DNA of 64,000 nucleotides from DATCJA01 sp963734635 (lineage in GTDB: Bacteria; Acidobacteriota; Vicinamibacteria; Vicinamibacterales; UBA2999). The stretch covers positions 620,001 through 684,000 of the forward strand of contig CAVTIA010000014.1 of NCBI GenBank assembly GCA_963734635.1. Reading direction: 5' to 3'. The notes beneath the pieces are model-generated. The model searched no databases. It was not told the origin of the DNA and saw nothing but the letters and a program-made list of their open reading frames with translations. Every line of letters begins with the position of its first letter. Within the stretch, counting starts at the first letter, position 1. Of the stretch, positions 36,967 through 47,037 are shown piece by piece. A program made the position numbers and the translations under genes.

Positions 36967-38288
36967 ATGGCTACTGCGCAGGAAGCCACACTCAGCGGCA
37001 CCGTGGTTGACGCAACGGGCGGCGTGCTGCCCGGGGCCACGCTCACCGCAGTTCTTGAAGCGTCAGGCAATACCTTCGAAGGCGTCACCGACGAGCGCGG
37101 CGTCTATCGAATCGCGGCCCGCGCCGGGCTGTACCGGTTGACCGTGGCCATGCCCGGGTTCGGGAACGTCAACCGGCAGGGCATCGAGCTGCTCGTGGGG
37201 CAGCAGGTCGTGGTCAATGTGTCGTGCGCGGAGCCTACGGGCGGTACTACGGAGACCTCATCACTGGCCCCGCCGGCCAGATGAACGCGCTGGCGAACAC
37301 GGCCGTCGTGGACATTCCGAACGACGGCCGTCCCGACTTCCCGGCCAACCCGTTCAACGGGCCGTGGCCGACGAAGGAGCAGCTCGAACAGCGCTTCTGC
37401 TCCACCGCTCAAACGCCCACGTGCATCCGGCGTGATACCGGCGAGAACTCCGTGTCGCCGATCGCGGAGTTCACGAAGATGCCGTACGCCCATCAGGCGT
37501 CGGTCGGCGTACAGCGGCAGGTGGGCGACGTGATGTCCGTGGAGGCGGATTACGTCTACGTCGGCGGGCGCGACGAGCGGTCCAACCAGGGGGCACAACG
37601 GAACAACGTCAATATGACCTACGATCCGGCCACCGGCGTCAACTATCCCTACACCGACATTAGCCGGCGCCCCTTCCCCAACTGGGGTCCGATCTACATG
37701 AACGTGATGGGAGGCCGCTCCAATTCGCACAGCCTTCAGACGGCGTTCACCAAGCGGTTGAGCGACCGCTGGCAGGCGTCGGGCACCTATACGCTGTCGT
37801 GGCTCTACGACATGTCGGCGCCGGCCTTCAGTGGCGTTCGGCCGGTGCCGTTCCCCGTGCAGCCGGATCTCGGGAGCGACTACGGGCTCTCGGCAAACGA
37901 CCAGCGCCATCGGGCGACGTTCAACGGCATCTGGCAGGTCGGTCGTGGGTTGCAGCTGAGCGGGCTGTACTTCTTCGGCTCCGGGCAGCGCTACAACACG
38001 ACCTACGGCGGCGACCTGCGCCTGTGCGGCCAGGGATGCGATCGCCTGCGTCCGGACGGGACGATCGTGCCCCGGAACGACTTTGTCGGCGATCCGCTCC
38101 ACCGTGTCGATCTGCGACTCCAGCAGCGGTTCCCGCTCGCCGGGCGGGTGTCGCTCGATGGCATCCTCGAGGCCTACAACCTGTTCAATCACGAGAACTA
38201 CGGCAGCTACGAAGTGCGCGAGAGCAACGCGAACTACGGGAAGCCGGTTCCGCTGCTGAGCCTCGTGTATCAGCCGCGCCCTACGTAA
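36967..38288 (+). pseudogene. TonB-dependent receptor with internal deletion
   Basis: Reads as the two ends of an acidobacterial Oar-like TonB receptor. The N-terminal 90 codons form a CarboxypepD_reg domain (ATLSGTVVDATGGVLPGATLT, VTDERGVYRIAARAGLYRLTV, GIELLVGQQVVVNV). At about 37216-37224 the frame and content jump to the C-terminal barrel (VRGAYGRYYGDLITG, YAHQASVGVQRQVGDVMSVEADYVYVGG, FNGIWQVGRGLQLSGLYFFGSG, DGILEAYNLFNHENYG). Roughly 500 or more residues with the plug and most of the barrel are missing. It lacks a signal peptide at ATG 36967. Real deletion or assembly collapse cannot be separated here. Confidence 0.8.
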
Positions 38289-38301
38289 GCCAGGAGAGCG
38301 T

Positions 38302-40598
38302 CTAAAAACGGAACGTGTGGCCCAGGCGGATGGTGGCCTGCGTCGTCTGCGTGACGAAGCCGCGGTCGGAGATCAGCGCGCTCTGTCCCAACCCGACGAA
38401 TAGCTCGTTGCCCGGGCGGTATTCCCAGAGATAGCGGGTCGAGAGCGCGAAGTTCCTGCTGATGTTGTCGTACTGGGCCTGGAGCGCCACCTGCATGTCC
38501 GGAGTGAAGTTGACCACGGCATCCGTCGTGGCGAGATGGATATCGACCGCACCCGACGGCAGATCGATTGCGTTTAGCTCATGGCCGACGTTGATTTCAA
38601 ACAGCGTGCTGGGCCGGAAGATCAGCGTCACGCGGGTCGTCACCGCGTCGCCGTCGTAGAAACTGCAGCACGTCACATCCCCCTGCAGCGTCAGCAGCCG
38701 TCCGTTGAATGTGCGAACGCCCACGTTGACATTCGTCCATCGATACGTTCCCGAGAGCACCGGGATGTTTCGCGGCAGAAGGAAAGGTACGGGCACGTTC
38801 TCGAACGAATTGATCACTCGGAGTGTCGCCTGGTCGCCGATTCGAGACCTCGCGCTCACAAAGACGTCGTTGGCGCGCGACTCCAGCACGTTCTGCAGAT
38901 CCGTGACGAACTCGAAGTTGGTGCCGAATTCGAGCGTGTTGAGATAGGTGTTCCGATAGCGCGTGAGGTGTGCGACTGTTCCTACGTACTGCCGGATCGC
39001 GGTGCGATTGACGAACCCCAGCGCTGGTGTGAAATCCGCGCCGATCTGCTTGAAGAGAAAGTCGCCGGACCACGGCTCATTCGGGAAGTTCAGCGAGAGC
39101 GCCGACGAGGCGTCGTTGCCGGCTGCGCTCGAGAAGCTCTTCATGTACAACAGGTCCGCCTGGAGGACTTTGTCGCCGAAGAGGTTCGAGTCGCGGTACT
39201 GAAAGTCCGCGCCCGCCACGGTGTTGTCAGTCAAGCCGGTCGGATCGCCGTTCGTGAAGACAACGCCGAATTTCGATTCGGCGAAGATGGGATGGGTCGC
39301 GCGCGCCACCGACAGGATCTGGCCGTCCTCTCCCGCCGGCGTCCTGTCCGTCAGCACGCTGAACGCGCCGACGTCGAAGCCGCCAAACTGACCGGACAGC
39401 TTGTTTCCGACGGGCAGGCTCACCTGCTCGTCCCTGCACGAGGCCGATGTTGCGCGAGAAGAACGGCCGCCCGTTGTTGGAGACCCTGTCCTGCGAGCTG
39501 CGGCCGAAGCTGCGGCCACCGAATTCAAACGCCGCCGACGTCCTGCAGGAAGAAGTCGCGGGTTTCCGGTGTGAACAGCGAGAACCGCGTCGTGTTGACC
39601 TGGCGGATGTCGAGCGGCGCGTCGGAAAAGTCCGGATTGACGGTCAGCGTATTGGTCAGCGCGGGCGTCACCTTGTAGAAGGCGTTGCCGCCGAGGGTCA
39701 TGCTCAACCCTTCGTCGCTCGCTCCGAGCTGCGAGTCCTGCTTCAAGCGTGGCGCGCCATGGATCTGCACGTCGAGCCCGATCCCCTGGCTCACGTTCTC
39801 GATGCCCACCAGGTCGCCGCTCTGGCTTACGTCGGTAAAGTCGAGCGCCGGGTTGAATCCAGACCAGTGGACGCGCTCGTTCTTGTGGTAGATGCGCCGT
39901 GCGACGTCGAAGCCCCACGTCGTCTGCGTCGCCTCGTAAGAGAGGCTCTTGAAGGGAATGGCGAACTCCGCCACCCAGCCGTCCTGCACGATTCGCGCGC
40001 GCGCCTCGAAGATCGTGTCCCACTCCCGCAGTTCCTCGGTGTTATTCAGCTCGAGCTGGTCTGTCCGGCCTCCTGATGCGCCGATTTCGAAGTTGTAGGC
40101 GTTGCGCCGAGTCTGACCTGGATCGAGAAAGATCATCACCGAATCGGACGTGTAGACGAAGCCGTCGCGCTGCTTGTTGCGCACCACGATCTGATCGGGC
40201 GCGCTGTCGTAGTTGTAGAAGGCGAAATAGAGGTTGTTCGCGTCGTAGAGGATGCGCACCACCGTGCGTTCGGTCGCAGGTTCGTACGGATTGGGCGACC
40301 GCTGCGTGAACTCGTCGATGACCGCTGCCTTTTCCCATGCCGCATCTGATAGATCGGCATCGATCGCAGGCGCTTCGGTCGTGTCGATACGGACTGCGGT
40401 TATGCTGCGCCGCACAAATGGCGGTCGCGAGTTCGCGGGAGCGTCTCCCTGTGTCGGCGGTGCTGCAGCTTGCGCGGCCGTTATCAACGTGAGTCCGTTC
40501 GGCGCGGAGGGTGTCGATTCCGCAAACGCAACGCTGCAGGCGCACGCAAGCACAATCGTGACGACAGCGGCGCTTGTATCCCGCACGAACCTCGTCAC
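38302..40598 (-). CDS. DUF5916 outer membrane protein (two frameshifts)
   Basis: The first 357 codons from ATG 40598 give a signal peptide (AAVVTIVLACACSVAFA), a CBM9-like domain (AVRIDTTEAPAIDADLSDAAWEKA, VRILYDANNLYFAFYNYDS) and the DUF5916 start (TPETRDFFLQD). Two 1-base shifts, near 39528 and near 39435, must be bridged to reach the barrel: after them the frame runs with GFDVGAFSVLTDRTP, GTNFEFVTDLQNV, LSGTYRWTNVNVG and IRLGHTFRF at the end, a typical barrel terminus. The corrected length is about 765 residues. DUF5916 proteins are outer-membrane barrels often next to TonB receptors, as here with the relic to the left. Function unknown. Confidence 0.82.
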
Positions 40599-40641
40599 TC
40601 GTACATGTGCTCCGTTGTTAGCACCGGTTTCACCACGTGAT

Positions 40642-41487
40642 CTATGAATGTCGGATTCCCTCGAACAAGTCCGTTTCGCGCGTTCTCCCGCCGTTCACGA
40701 TACTCAGCGCGCGATAAAAGTATTGACAGCCCCAGAGCGCTTCATGGTGCTGCGGTTGCAGGTGCTTCAATCGCTCGTAGCCGTCAATCTGTGATTCATG
40801 ACAGGAAACCGCCCGCCAGACGGTCGGCCAGACGTCTCGTGTATCGATGACAGTCGTGACAGCCCAGTCGGGCCAGGCCATGGCCCGCCGCTGAACGCCG
40901 TCAACTGTAAAAACGACGCTGTTGAACGCCTCCTCGTACGCATTCCACGTCGATTGGGGCCACGCAAGGTAGTACAGCTTTTTCACCAGGTGGGGCGAGG
41001 CGTTGGGCTCGGCGCTATCGGGGAACGATGGGCTGGCCGCTACCGCCACCGCCGCGGTCGCGTATTGGCAGATGGCGATGTGATCGGGATGCCCGTACGC
41101 CCCGTCTGGTGGGAATGTCAGGACCACATCAGGACGCGTGCGTCTCAAATGGTGTGCAATCTGCGCGATTGCCTCGCGCGCGTTTGCACGATCCAGCCCC
41201 AGGTCGGGATAGTCGAGCAACGTGACCTCGCGAATGCCGAGCACCGATGCGGCGGCTCGCAGCTCCGCCTCGCGGATTTCTGCAAGCTTCTGCGGGCCAG
41301 GGTGGTACTCGTCGCCACGGTGGCCGCGATAACGGCCGTTCTCGCCGCGCGTAGCGGTCACAACGTAGGTTTCGACGCCCTCCGACGCGTACTTCGCGAG
41401 AGTGCCTCCAAGGCCCAGTGCCTCATCATCTGGATGAGCCACCACCGCCATCAGTCTGTGAGATGTGTCGACGTGTGCGGCCGCCAT
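40642..41487 (-). CDS. PIG-L/LmbE-family deacetylase
   Basis: A 281-residue protein. VAHPDDEALGLGGTLA at residues 16-31 is the zinc-binding AHPDDE motif, and HPDH near residue 134 is the third histidine; REAELRAAASVLGI is typical of the family. Enzymes of this fold remove N-acetyl groups from GlcNAc-linked substrates, for example mycothiol or bacillithiol precursors and antibiotics; the substrate here is unknown. No signal peptide. Start ATG 41487. Confidence 0.93.
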   Translation of the reverse strand: MAAAHVDTSHRLMAVVAHPDDEALGLGGTLAKYASEGVETYVVTATRGENGRYRGHRGDEYHPGPQKLAEIREAELRAAASVLGIREVTLLDYPDLGLDRANAREAIAQIAHHLRRTRPDVVLTFPPDGAYGHPDHIAICQYATAAVAVAASPSFPDSAEPNASPHLVKKLYYLAWPQSTWNAYEEAFNSVVFTVDGVQRRAMAWPDWAVTTVIDTRDVWPTVWRAVSCHESQIDGYERLKHLQPQHHEALWGCQYFYRALSIVNGGRTRETDLFEGIRHS

Positions 41488-41560
41488 GCCGCGTCGAGTC
41501 TACAGCAGCAAGGCGGCGACCCGCTCTTGGCGCGAGGAATAGATGCCGGAAGAGTGCCGG

Positions 41561-42009
41561 CTATCGTGCGAACCGCAACACTCCGCGGCTCGACGACAAC
41601 ACCAGCGTGCTGCCTGACAGCGTGATGGTGCTGTCGCCGCTCAGCAAACTCGTGTACGTGTTTTCGAACGCCATCGTAGGGCACGCCGCTCGCGTGCACG
41701 CCAACGCCGGTCCCGCGGTGAGCGATGGCCCGGACAACGCAAATCCGCCGCTGCACATGTTGCAGTCCACCCGCGTCGAAAGCCGGCCGTCGGCGAATGA
41801 CAATGTGTAGCGGGCTCCAGGAGGTGTCGGTTGGTCGGCCTTGACCGGTGGGCTGAATCGACAACAAGGTTCCAGGTGCCGGCGAGTTCTGGTCTGTGAC
41901 CGTCGATGAACCGCCGACCGACGAAGGCGACGTTGGCATTGAAGACGACTCGCCGCACCCGGCGCGAGCGAGAGGACGCGGAGCCCAATCAAACGGGGAA
42001 GGACTTCAT
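41561..42009 (-). pseudogene. META/HslJ-like lipoprotein (several frameshifts)
   Basis: The C-terminal 90 codons match a META domain: ARYTLSFADGRLSTRVDCNMC, SGGFALSGPSLTAG, CTRAACPTMAFENTYTSLLSG and a final SSSRGVLRFAR. The N-terminal part is only readable by switching frames: ATG 42009 gives MKSFP, the next frame LIGLRVLSLAPG, the next CGESSSMPTSPS...SPAPGT, and then the META frame. The corrected start resembles a lipoprotein signal. About three 1-base shifts in 150 bp suggest poor sequence in this interval. Member function is uncertain; some META proteins aid heat or novobiocin resistance. Confidence 0.65.
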
Positions 42010-42127
42010 AGCGAGACGCTTCGGTTTGCAATTTGTCAGCCATGTCAATTGACGCGGCAGAAATCGCACTTTGCGGACGCGCGTCCGTCCCCGGCAGGAG
42101 ACATTCCAGTAGAATTTCAACTTTCCC

Positions 42128-43669
42128 GTGTCCCTTTCCCAGCGGTTGGAACAGTATCTTCTGGCGATGCGCGGCGTGTCGAAGCGGTTTGGCGGCACGC
42201 ACGCCCTCAGTCGACGCACGCATCGAAGTCGGCGCGGGCGAGATCGTCGCGCTCCTGGGCGAGAACGGCGCCGGCAAATCCACGCTGATCAAGATTCTCG
42301 CCGGGGTCCATTCGCTCGATTCCGGCACCGTGACCTACCGCGGCCGGGACGTGACCCACGCGCTGCGTCACCTGCCGATCGCTTTCATCCATCAGGATCT
42401 TGGTCTCATCGAGTGGATGACCGTTGCTGAGAACATCTCGCTCATGCTCGGCTTTCCGCGCCGCTTCGGCCTGATCGACTGGGACGCTGCGCGCACGCGT
42501 GCCGAGCGCGCGCTGGAGGTCGTCGGGGCCGATATCGATCCCGAGATGCGAGTCCATGACCTGACGCGCACGGAGAAGTCGCTCGTCGCCATTGCTCGCG
42601 CGCTGGCGGCCGAGGCCGAGATCCTCGTGCTCGACGAGCCGACGGCCAGCCTGCCGGCCAACGAAGTGGCGCGGTTGTTCATCGCGCTTCGACGGCTGCG
42701 TGCGCGCGGCGTCGGCATGATCTACGTCTCGCACCGGCTCGACGAGGTGTTCGAGATCGCCGACCGTATGGTCATCCTGCGCGATGGCCGCGTCGTCGGC
42801 GAACGCGTCGTCTCCGAGACGAGCCCCGAGGAGACGATTCTGCTCATCGTGGGCCGCGAGCCTTCGCAGGTATTCAAGCGTCCGTCGCAGCACGAAGGAG
42901 CGGCCAGGCTCGTGTTCGAGCAGGTCACGACGGAAGCGGCCGGTCCGCTCAACTGCCGCATCCGAGCCGGCGAGGTGGTCGGATTCGTCGGTCTGCGCGG
43001 CGCCGGACAGGAATGCGTCGGCCGCGCGCTGTTCGGGCTTGCGCCCGTCACCGGGCGGACGAATGCTGCTCGACGGCGCAGCGATTGCTCCCGTCGTCTC
43101 CGCGCCAGGCGATGCGATCTCGGGATCAATCTCGTCTGTGCCGATCGCGTCGCGGAATCGGTCGTTCCCGGCACTTTCGATCCGGGAAAACCTGTTCCTC
43201 AATCCGGTGGCGGCCGGCCACACGCTGGTCTCGTATCGTGACGCCCGATCGCGAGTCGCGTGCCGCATTCGAACTGGGTGAACGCATCGGGCTGAGGCCG
43301 AACGACTGCTCGCTGCCGATCGAGTGGCTGTCGGGCGGCAATCAGCAGAAGGTGGTGGTCGGCCGCTGGCTGCATCTCAAGGCGAGCGTCTACGTCTTCG
43401 AGGATCCGACCGCCGGCGTCGACGTCGGCGCGAAGGCAGAAATCTATCGGCTGTTCGATGTCGTGCTTCAACGAGGCGCCACCATTCTCATCGTCTCAAC
43501 GGACTTCGAAGAGGTCGCCAAGGTCTGCCATCGCGCGCTGGTGTTCGATCGCGGACGCGTCGTCGCGGAGCTGTCAGGCGACGATCTGTGCGCCGAGAAT
43601 CTCCTGGCGGCGGCCTCGGCCAGCGTCGGACAGGTTCAGCGAGCACTTCATGCAGTCCCTGAAGTCTAA
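42128..43669 (+). pseudogene. sugar ABC transporter ATP-binding protein (RbsA/XylG-type; at least five frameshifts)
   Basis: Covers the length of an RbsA-type double ATPase (about 514 codons). Frames join as MRGVSKRFGGTHAL, then EVGAGEIVALLGENGAGKST with Walker A, FIHQDLGLIEWMTVAENI, VLDEPTASL (Walker B) and VSHRLDEVFEIADRMVILRDG, then the second domain: GEVVGFVGLRGAGQ, GINLVCADRVAES, LSIRENLFLNP, PIEWLSGGNQQKVVVGRWL, FEDPTAGVDVGAKAEIYRLF. Shifts fall near 42209, 43060, 43110, 43170 and 43240. This would energise import of a pentose or related sugar. The gene overlaps the permease start. Functional only if the shifts are errors. Confidence 0.8.
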
Positions 43670-44765
43670 CGCCCTCGAGCCGACACGTTCGGAGCTGGCG
43701 GCGCTCAGCCGCGGCCAGGCGATCGTCGCATGCTGCCGGTCTACGGCCTGCCGATTCTCACCGTCCTGCTGATCGTCTTCTTCTCGCTGCTGCTGCCCGA
43801 TTCGTTTCCGACTGCGATCAACGCACGCTCGATCCTGAGCGACAAGGCGATCATCGCGCTGCTGTCGCTGGCGGCGATGGTGCCGATGATGGCGGGACGC
43901 ATCGACCTCACGATCGGCTTCGGGATCGTGATGTGGCACATCCTCGCGATCAGCCTCCAGGTTCAGTACGACTTTCCGTGGCCGCTCGCGTGCTTCATCG
44001 TCATGCTGTGCGGCGGCGCCGCGGGATTGATCAACGGAGTCCTCGTCGAGGTCGCCCAGATCGACTCCTTCATCGCCACGCTGGGGACCGGCACCATCCT
44101 GTATGCGCTTGCGCTCTGGCACACCGATGGGCGTCAGGTGATTGGCGTGCTGCCGCAGGGCTTCGTCGATATCAACGGCTTGTCGATCCTCGGCGTTCCG
44201 ATGCCGGCCGTCTATGCGCTGCGTGCTGGCGGTGGTGCTCTGGGTCGTCACGGAGCGAATGCCGCTCGGCCGTCATATCTACGCAATCGGCGCCAACGAG
44301 AAGGCGGCGGCGCTCAACGGCATTCCGGTTCGCTGCCATGTGATCGGCGTGTTCGTCGCGTCGGGACTGCTGGTCGGCTTCACCGGGCTGCGTGCTTGCG
44401 GCGAAGCTGCAGATCGGGCAGGCGAACGTCGGCCTCGACTACCTGCTGCCGGCGCTGGTCGGAACCTTTCTCGGGCTCGACCACGATCCGGCCCGGACGC
44501 GTCAACGTGTGGGGCACGATCGTTGGCGTCCTGATTCTGGCCGTCGGCATTTCCGGCATTCAGCAGCTCGGCGGCGCCTTTTTCGTCGAGCCGTTGTTCA
44601 ACGGCGTCACGCTGCTCGTCGTCCATCGCGCTCGCAGGACTTCGCGCAGCGGCGGCGCTCCGGACGTCGCGCAAGCCCTCGATTGCCAGCCTCGAGACTT
44701 CGGACGATGCACGCACGAAATCGGAACGGGAAGATGGTGATGGGGAGGTGTCACATGCCACGTAG
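43650..44765 (+). pseudogene. sugar ABC transporter permease (RbsC-type; about five frameshifts)
   Basis: From ATG 43650, inside the end of the ATPase gene, frames assemble into an RbsC/XylH-like permease: YGLPILTVLLIVFFSLLLP, ILSDKAIIALLSLAAMVPMMAGRIDLTIGF, CGGAAGLINGVLVEVAQIDSFIATLGTGTI, VVLWVVTERMPLGRHIYAIGANEKAA, AKLQIGQANVGLDYLLPALV and VNVWGTIVGVLILAVGISGIQ. Shifts occur near 43728, 44218, 44392, 44488 and 44625. The GRHIYAIG.N..AA and DLS.G-like signatures are typical. The end overlaps the binding-protein start (ATG 44755). About ten membrane segments are expected. Confidence 0.78.
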
Positions 44766-45922
44766 ACGAGCGACCGCTGTCGCTGCGCTCCTGGCGTTCT
44801 CCGTCGGGTGTTCGAGCGGCGGTGGTGATGCAGACGGCGGTGCGAACGCCGGTCGCCAACGCGGGCGCGAATGCCGCGCACAGACGATGCCTATCTGGCG
44901 ATGGCGAAGGAGTACATCGCCACGGTCACCGCGCCAGGCACACCGTGGACGGGTCCGACGACCGGTCCCACGGCGCAGGGCAAGAAGCTGATCGTCTATG
45001 TCTCCTCCGATCAGCGCAACGGCGGCCCGCAGGGCGCCGGCGACGGCGCGCAGGAGGCGGCGAAGGTGATCGGATGGGATTTCCGCATCCTCGACGGGCA
45101 GGGATCGGTGCAGGGCCGCACGACGGCGCTCAATCAGGCGATCGCGCTGAAGCCGGACGGCATCATTCTCGGCAACGTCGATACGCTCGAGCAGGCGCCG
45201 GTCATTCAGAAGGCCGCCGCGCTCGGCATCAAGATGGTCGGCTGGCACGTGGCTCCGCGCCGCCGGTCCGGTCAAGGATCACGCCGGTCATCACCAACGT
45301 CACCACCGACCCTCGTGAAGTCGCCAAAGCGGCGGCGCTCTATGCCGTTGTCGACTCCAACGGCACCGCGAGCGTCATTCTGTTCAAGGACAGCATCACG
45401 ACGATCTCCACGGTCAAGACCGACACCACGGCCGAGGTGATCAAGGGATGCGCGGGGTGCAAGGTGATTGCGATCGAGGACACGCCGATGGGCGACCTCG
45501 CCAACCGCATGCCGAGCCTGACCACGTCGCTGCTGACGAAGTACGACAGAGAGTGGACCTACAGCATTGCGGTGAACGATCTGTATTTCGATTTCTCGGC
45601 GCCGTCGCTGCAGTCGGCTGGCGTCGACCCCGCCACAGGCTACCCACGCCAGATTTCGTCGGGTGACGGATCGGTGACGGCCTTCCAGCGCATCCGCCAG
45701 CGGCGGTACCAGATCGGCACGGTGGCCGAGCCGCTGCACCTTCAGGGCTGGATGTGCATCGACGAGCTGAATCGCGCGTTCGCGGGGCAGCCGCCCAGCG
45801 GGTTCGTTCCGCCGCCGCACCTGTTCATTGCGTCGAACCTCGATCGCGACGGCGGGCCGAACAACCTGTACGAGCCGGAGAACGGCTACAAGGACATCTA
45901 CCGGAAGATCTGGGGGAGGTAA
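44755..45922 (+). pseudogene. sugar ABC transporter substrate-binding lipoprotein (frameshifted)
   Basis: ATG 44755 gives a lipoprotein signal (ATAVAALLAFSVGCSSGGG) preceded by RRR. Near 44850 the frame changes to one with AYLAMAKEYIATVTAPGTPW, GKKLIVYVSSDQRNGGPQGAGDGA, ALNQAIALKPDGIILGNVD and AAALGIKMVGWH, and near 45245-45285 to a third with VTTDPREVAKAAALYAVVDSN, VIAIEDTPMGDLANRMPSL and CIDELNRAFAGQPPSGFVPP. This is a type-1 periplasmic binding protein of the RbsB class. The ligand is unknown. With the two genes before it, it completes an ATPase-permease-binding protein operon; a hairpin at 45944-45961 follows the stop. Confidence 0.8.
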
Positions 45923-45943
45923 GGATCCGGCGGCGTACGTATC

Positions 45944-45961
45944 GTCCGGCTTCAGCCGGAC
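45944..45961 (+). terminator. hairpin after the ABC operon
   Basis: GTCCGGC-TTCA-GCCGGAC forms a 7-bp perfect stem 21 bases after the binding-protein stop. No clear U-run follows, so termination is only inferred; it could be a short REP-like unit. Confidence 0.4.
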
Positions 45962-46024
45962 TGAAGGGCGATCGCGCTGGCACTGCAGAATCTAGCGCAG
46001 CGTCGCAGTGTCAGTCGGGAGATC

Positions 46025-46293
46025 GTCGTTGCCTGATGCCGGCCGGTGGGCGCGGACGCTGCGGCCGGGAAAGCCGCCGCATCTCGCTATCGCAGCCTGC
46101 ACGATTTCCGCGTCGACTATCGGCTAGCTCGGCGACATCCGTCAAAGCGCGGACACGAAGCGCCCGACCGAACTCGCTCAACGAGAACGCGTACGATCGG
46201 GACGTCGACACGAGGAATCGCTGCAGCCGCTTTCCGGCTGCGCGGTGCGAGCGGCCTGGCGTACGCGCCCACCGGCCGGCATCAGGCAACGAC
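46025..46293. mobile_element. MITE-like element with 30-bp perfect terminal inverted repeats
   Basis: The 30 bases at 46025-46054 are the exact complement of 46264-46293. Between the arms, 209 bp have partial inward symmetry (GGCCGG/CCGGCT-type blocks and GCGTCGAC against GTCGAC) but no protein-like frame. No target-site duplication is obvious. The size and termini fit a non-autonomous transposable unit or a very large structured RNA; no transposase is present in the window. Confidence 0.6.
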
Positions 46294-46419
46294 TTTCGAA
46301 TCGCGGTGAGCGACGCTCCGGCAGCGATAAAGCGTTGCCGGAACGGATCGGCTGTCCGCCGACCGCGCGTACGCTGACATGACTCGCGCGAAATCGAACG
46401 AGGCGATTAGGGACCGCTA

Positions 46420-47003
46420 TTACGTCTTGAAGTACTCCGGTGCGTTGCCCGGGCTCCATTTGATGTTGCAGCCGATGCTCGGCGTTTGAACCGCCGGTGC
46501 TGGCTTGCCCGCGAGCACCGCCTCGGCTGCGGCACGCAGATCGGCACCGTTGACGGGCACGTCGTTCTTGGGTCGGCTTCCGTCGAACTGACCACGGTAC
46601 GCAAGGCGACCGACGACCGTCGAAGAGGAAAAGGTCAGGCGTGCAGGCGGCACGAAATGCTTTCGCGACCGTCTGCTTTTCGTCGAACAAGTACGGGAAG
46701 GTGTAACCGGCTTCAGCCGCCTCTTCTTTCATCCCTGCGGGACCGTCCTCCGGAAACTCCGTCGTATCGTTCGACGCGATCGCGACGATGCCGAGGCCCT
46801 TCGCCTGATACTCCTTCGCGAACCGTGAAAATTCCTGGCGGATGTGCCTCACGAAGGGACAATGCTTGCAGATGAAGGCAACGAGTACCGCCTTGCTACC
46901 CCCGAAATAGGCATCCGAGACGATGTGGCCGTTGAAGTCGGGAAGCGAGAAGGACGGGTAGTGTGGTGCCAAGGTCGAGCATCGCTGACGACGTTTCGGG
47001 CAT
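46420..47003 (-). CDS. thioredoxin-like AhpC/TSA protein (two frameshifts)
   Basis: From ATG 47003 (MPETSSAMLDLGTTLP), with GAGGAG six bases upstream; a 1-base shift near 46957 continues with SFSLPDFNGHIVSDAYFGG, VAFICKHCPFVRHIRQEF (CxxC redox centre), GIVAIASNDTTEFPEDGP, AAEAGYTFPYLFDEKQTVAKAF and CTPDLFLFD. A second shift near 46613 leads to RLAYRGQFDGSRPKNDVPV, LAGKPAPAVQTPSIGCNIKW and the stop at 46420. The corrected protein is about 194 residues, the usual size of thioredoxin-like peroxiredoxin-related proteins of unknown partner. No signal peptide. It is separated by 497 bp from the ABC operon. Confidence 0.82.
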
Positions 47004-47037
47004 TGAAGGCTCCTCGTGAAGACTCGATTATAGAGCG

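Larger units (their letters stand above)
45923..46419. other. non-coding region holding a MITE-like element
   Basis: About 500 bp between the ABC operon and the thioredoxin-like gene. It contains a terminator-like hairpin at 45944-45961, an imperfect inverted repeat (GGCACTGC/GCAGTGTC) at about 45978-46013 and the 269-bp element at 46025-46293. No coding frame looks real. Confidence 0.7.

Noticed and set aside
37104..38192. 362-codon minus-strand frame opposite the TonB relic
   Set aside because: Antisense artefact of high GC; the plus strand encodes conserved barrel segments.
46025..46293. Minus-strand frame of 92 codons inside the inverted repeat as a gene
   Set aside because: Arg/Ser-rich sequence spans both arms and shows no protein features.
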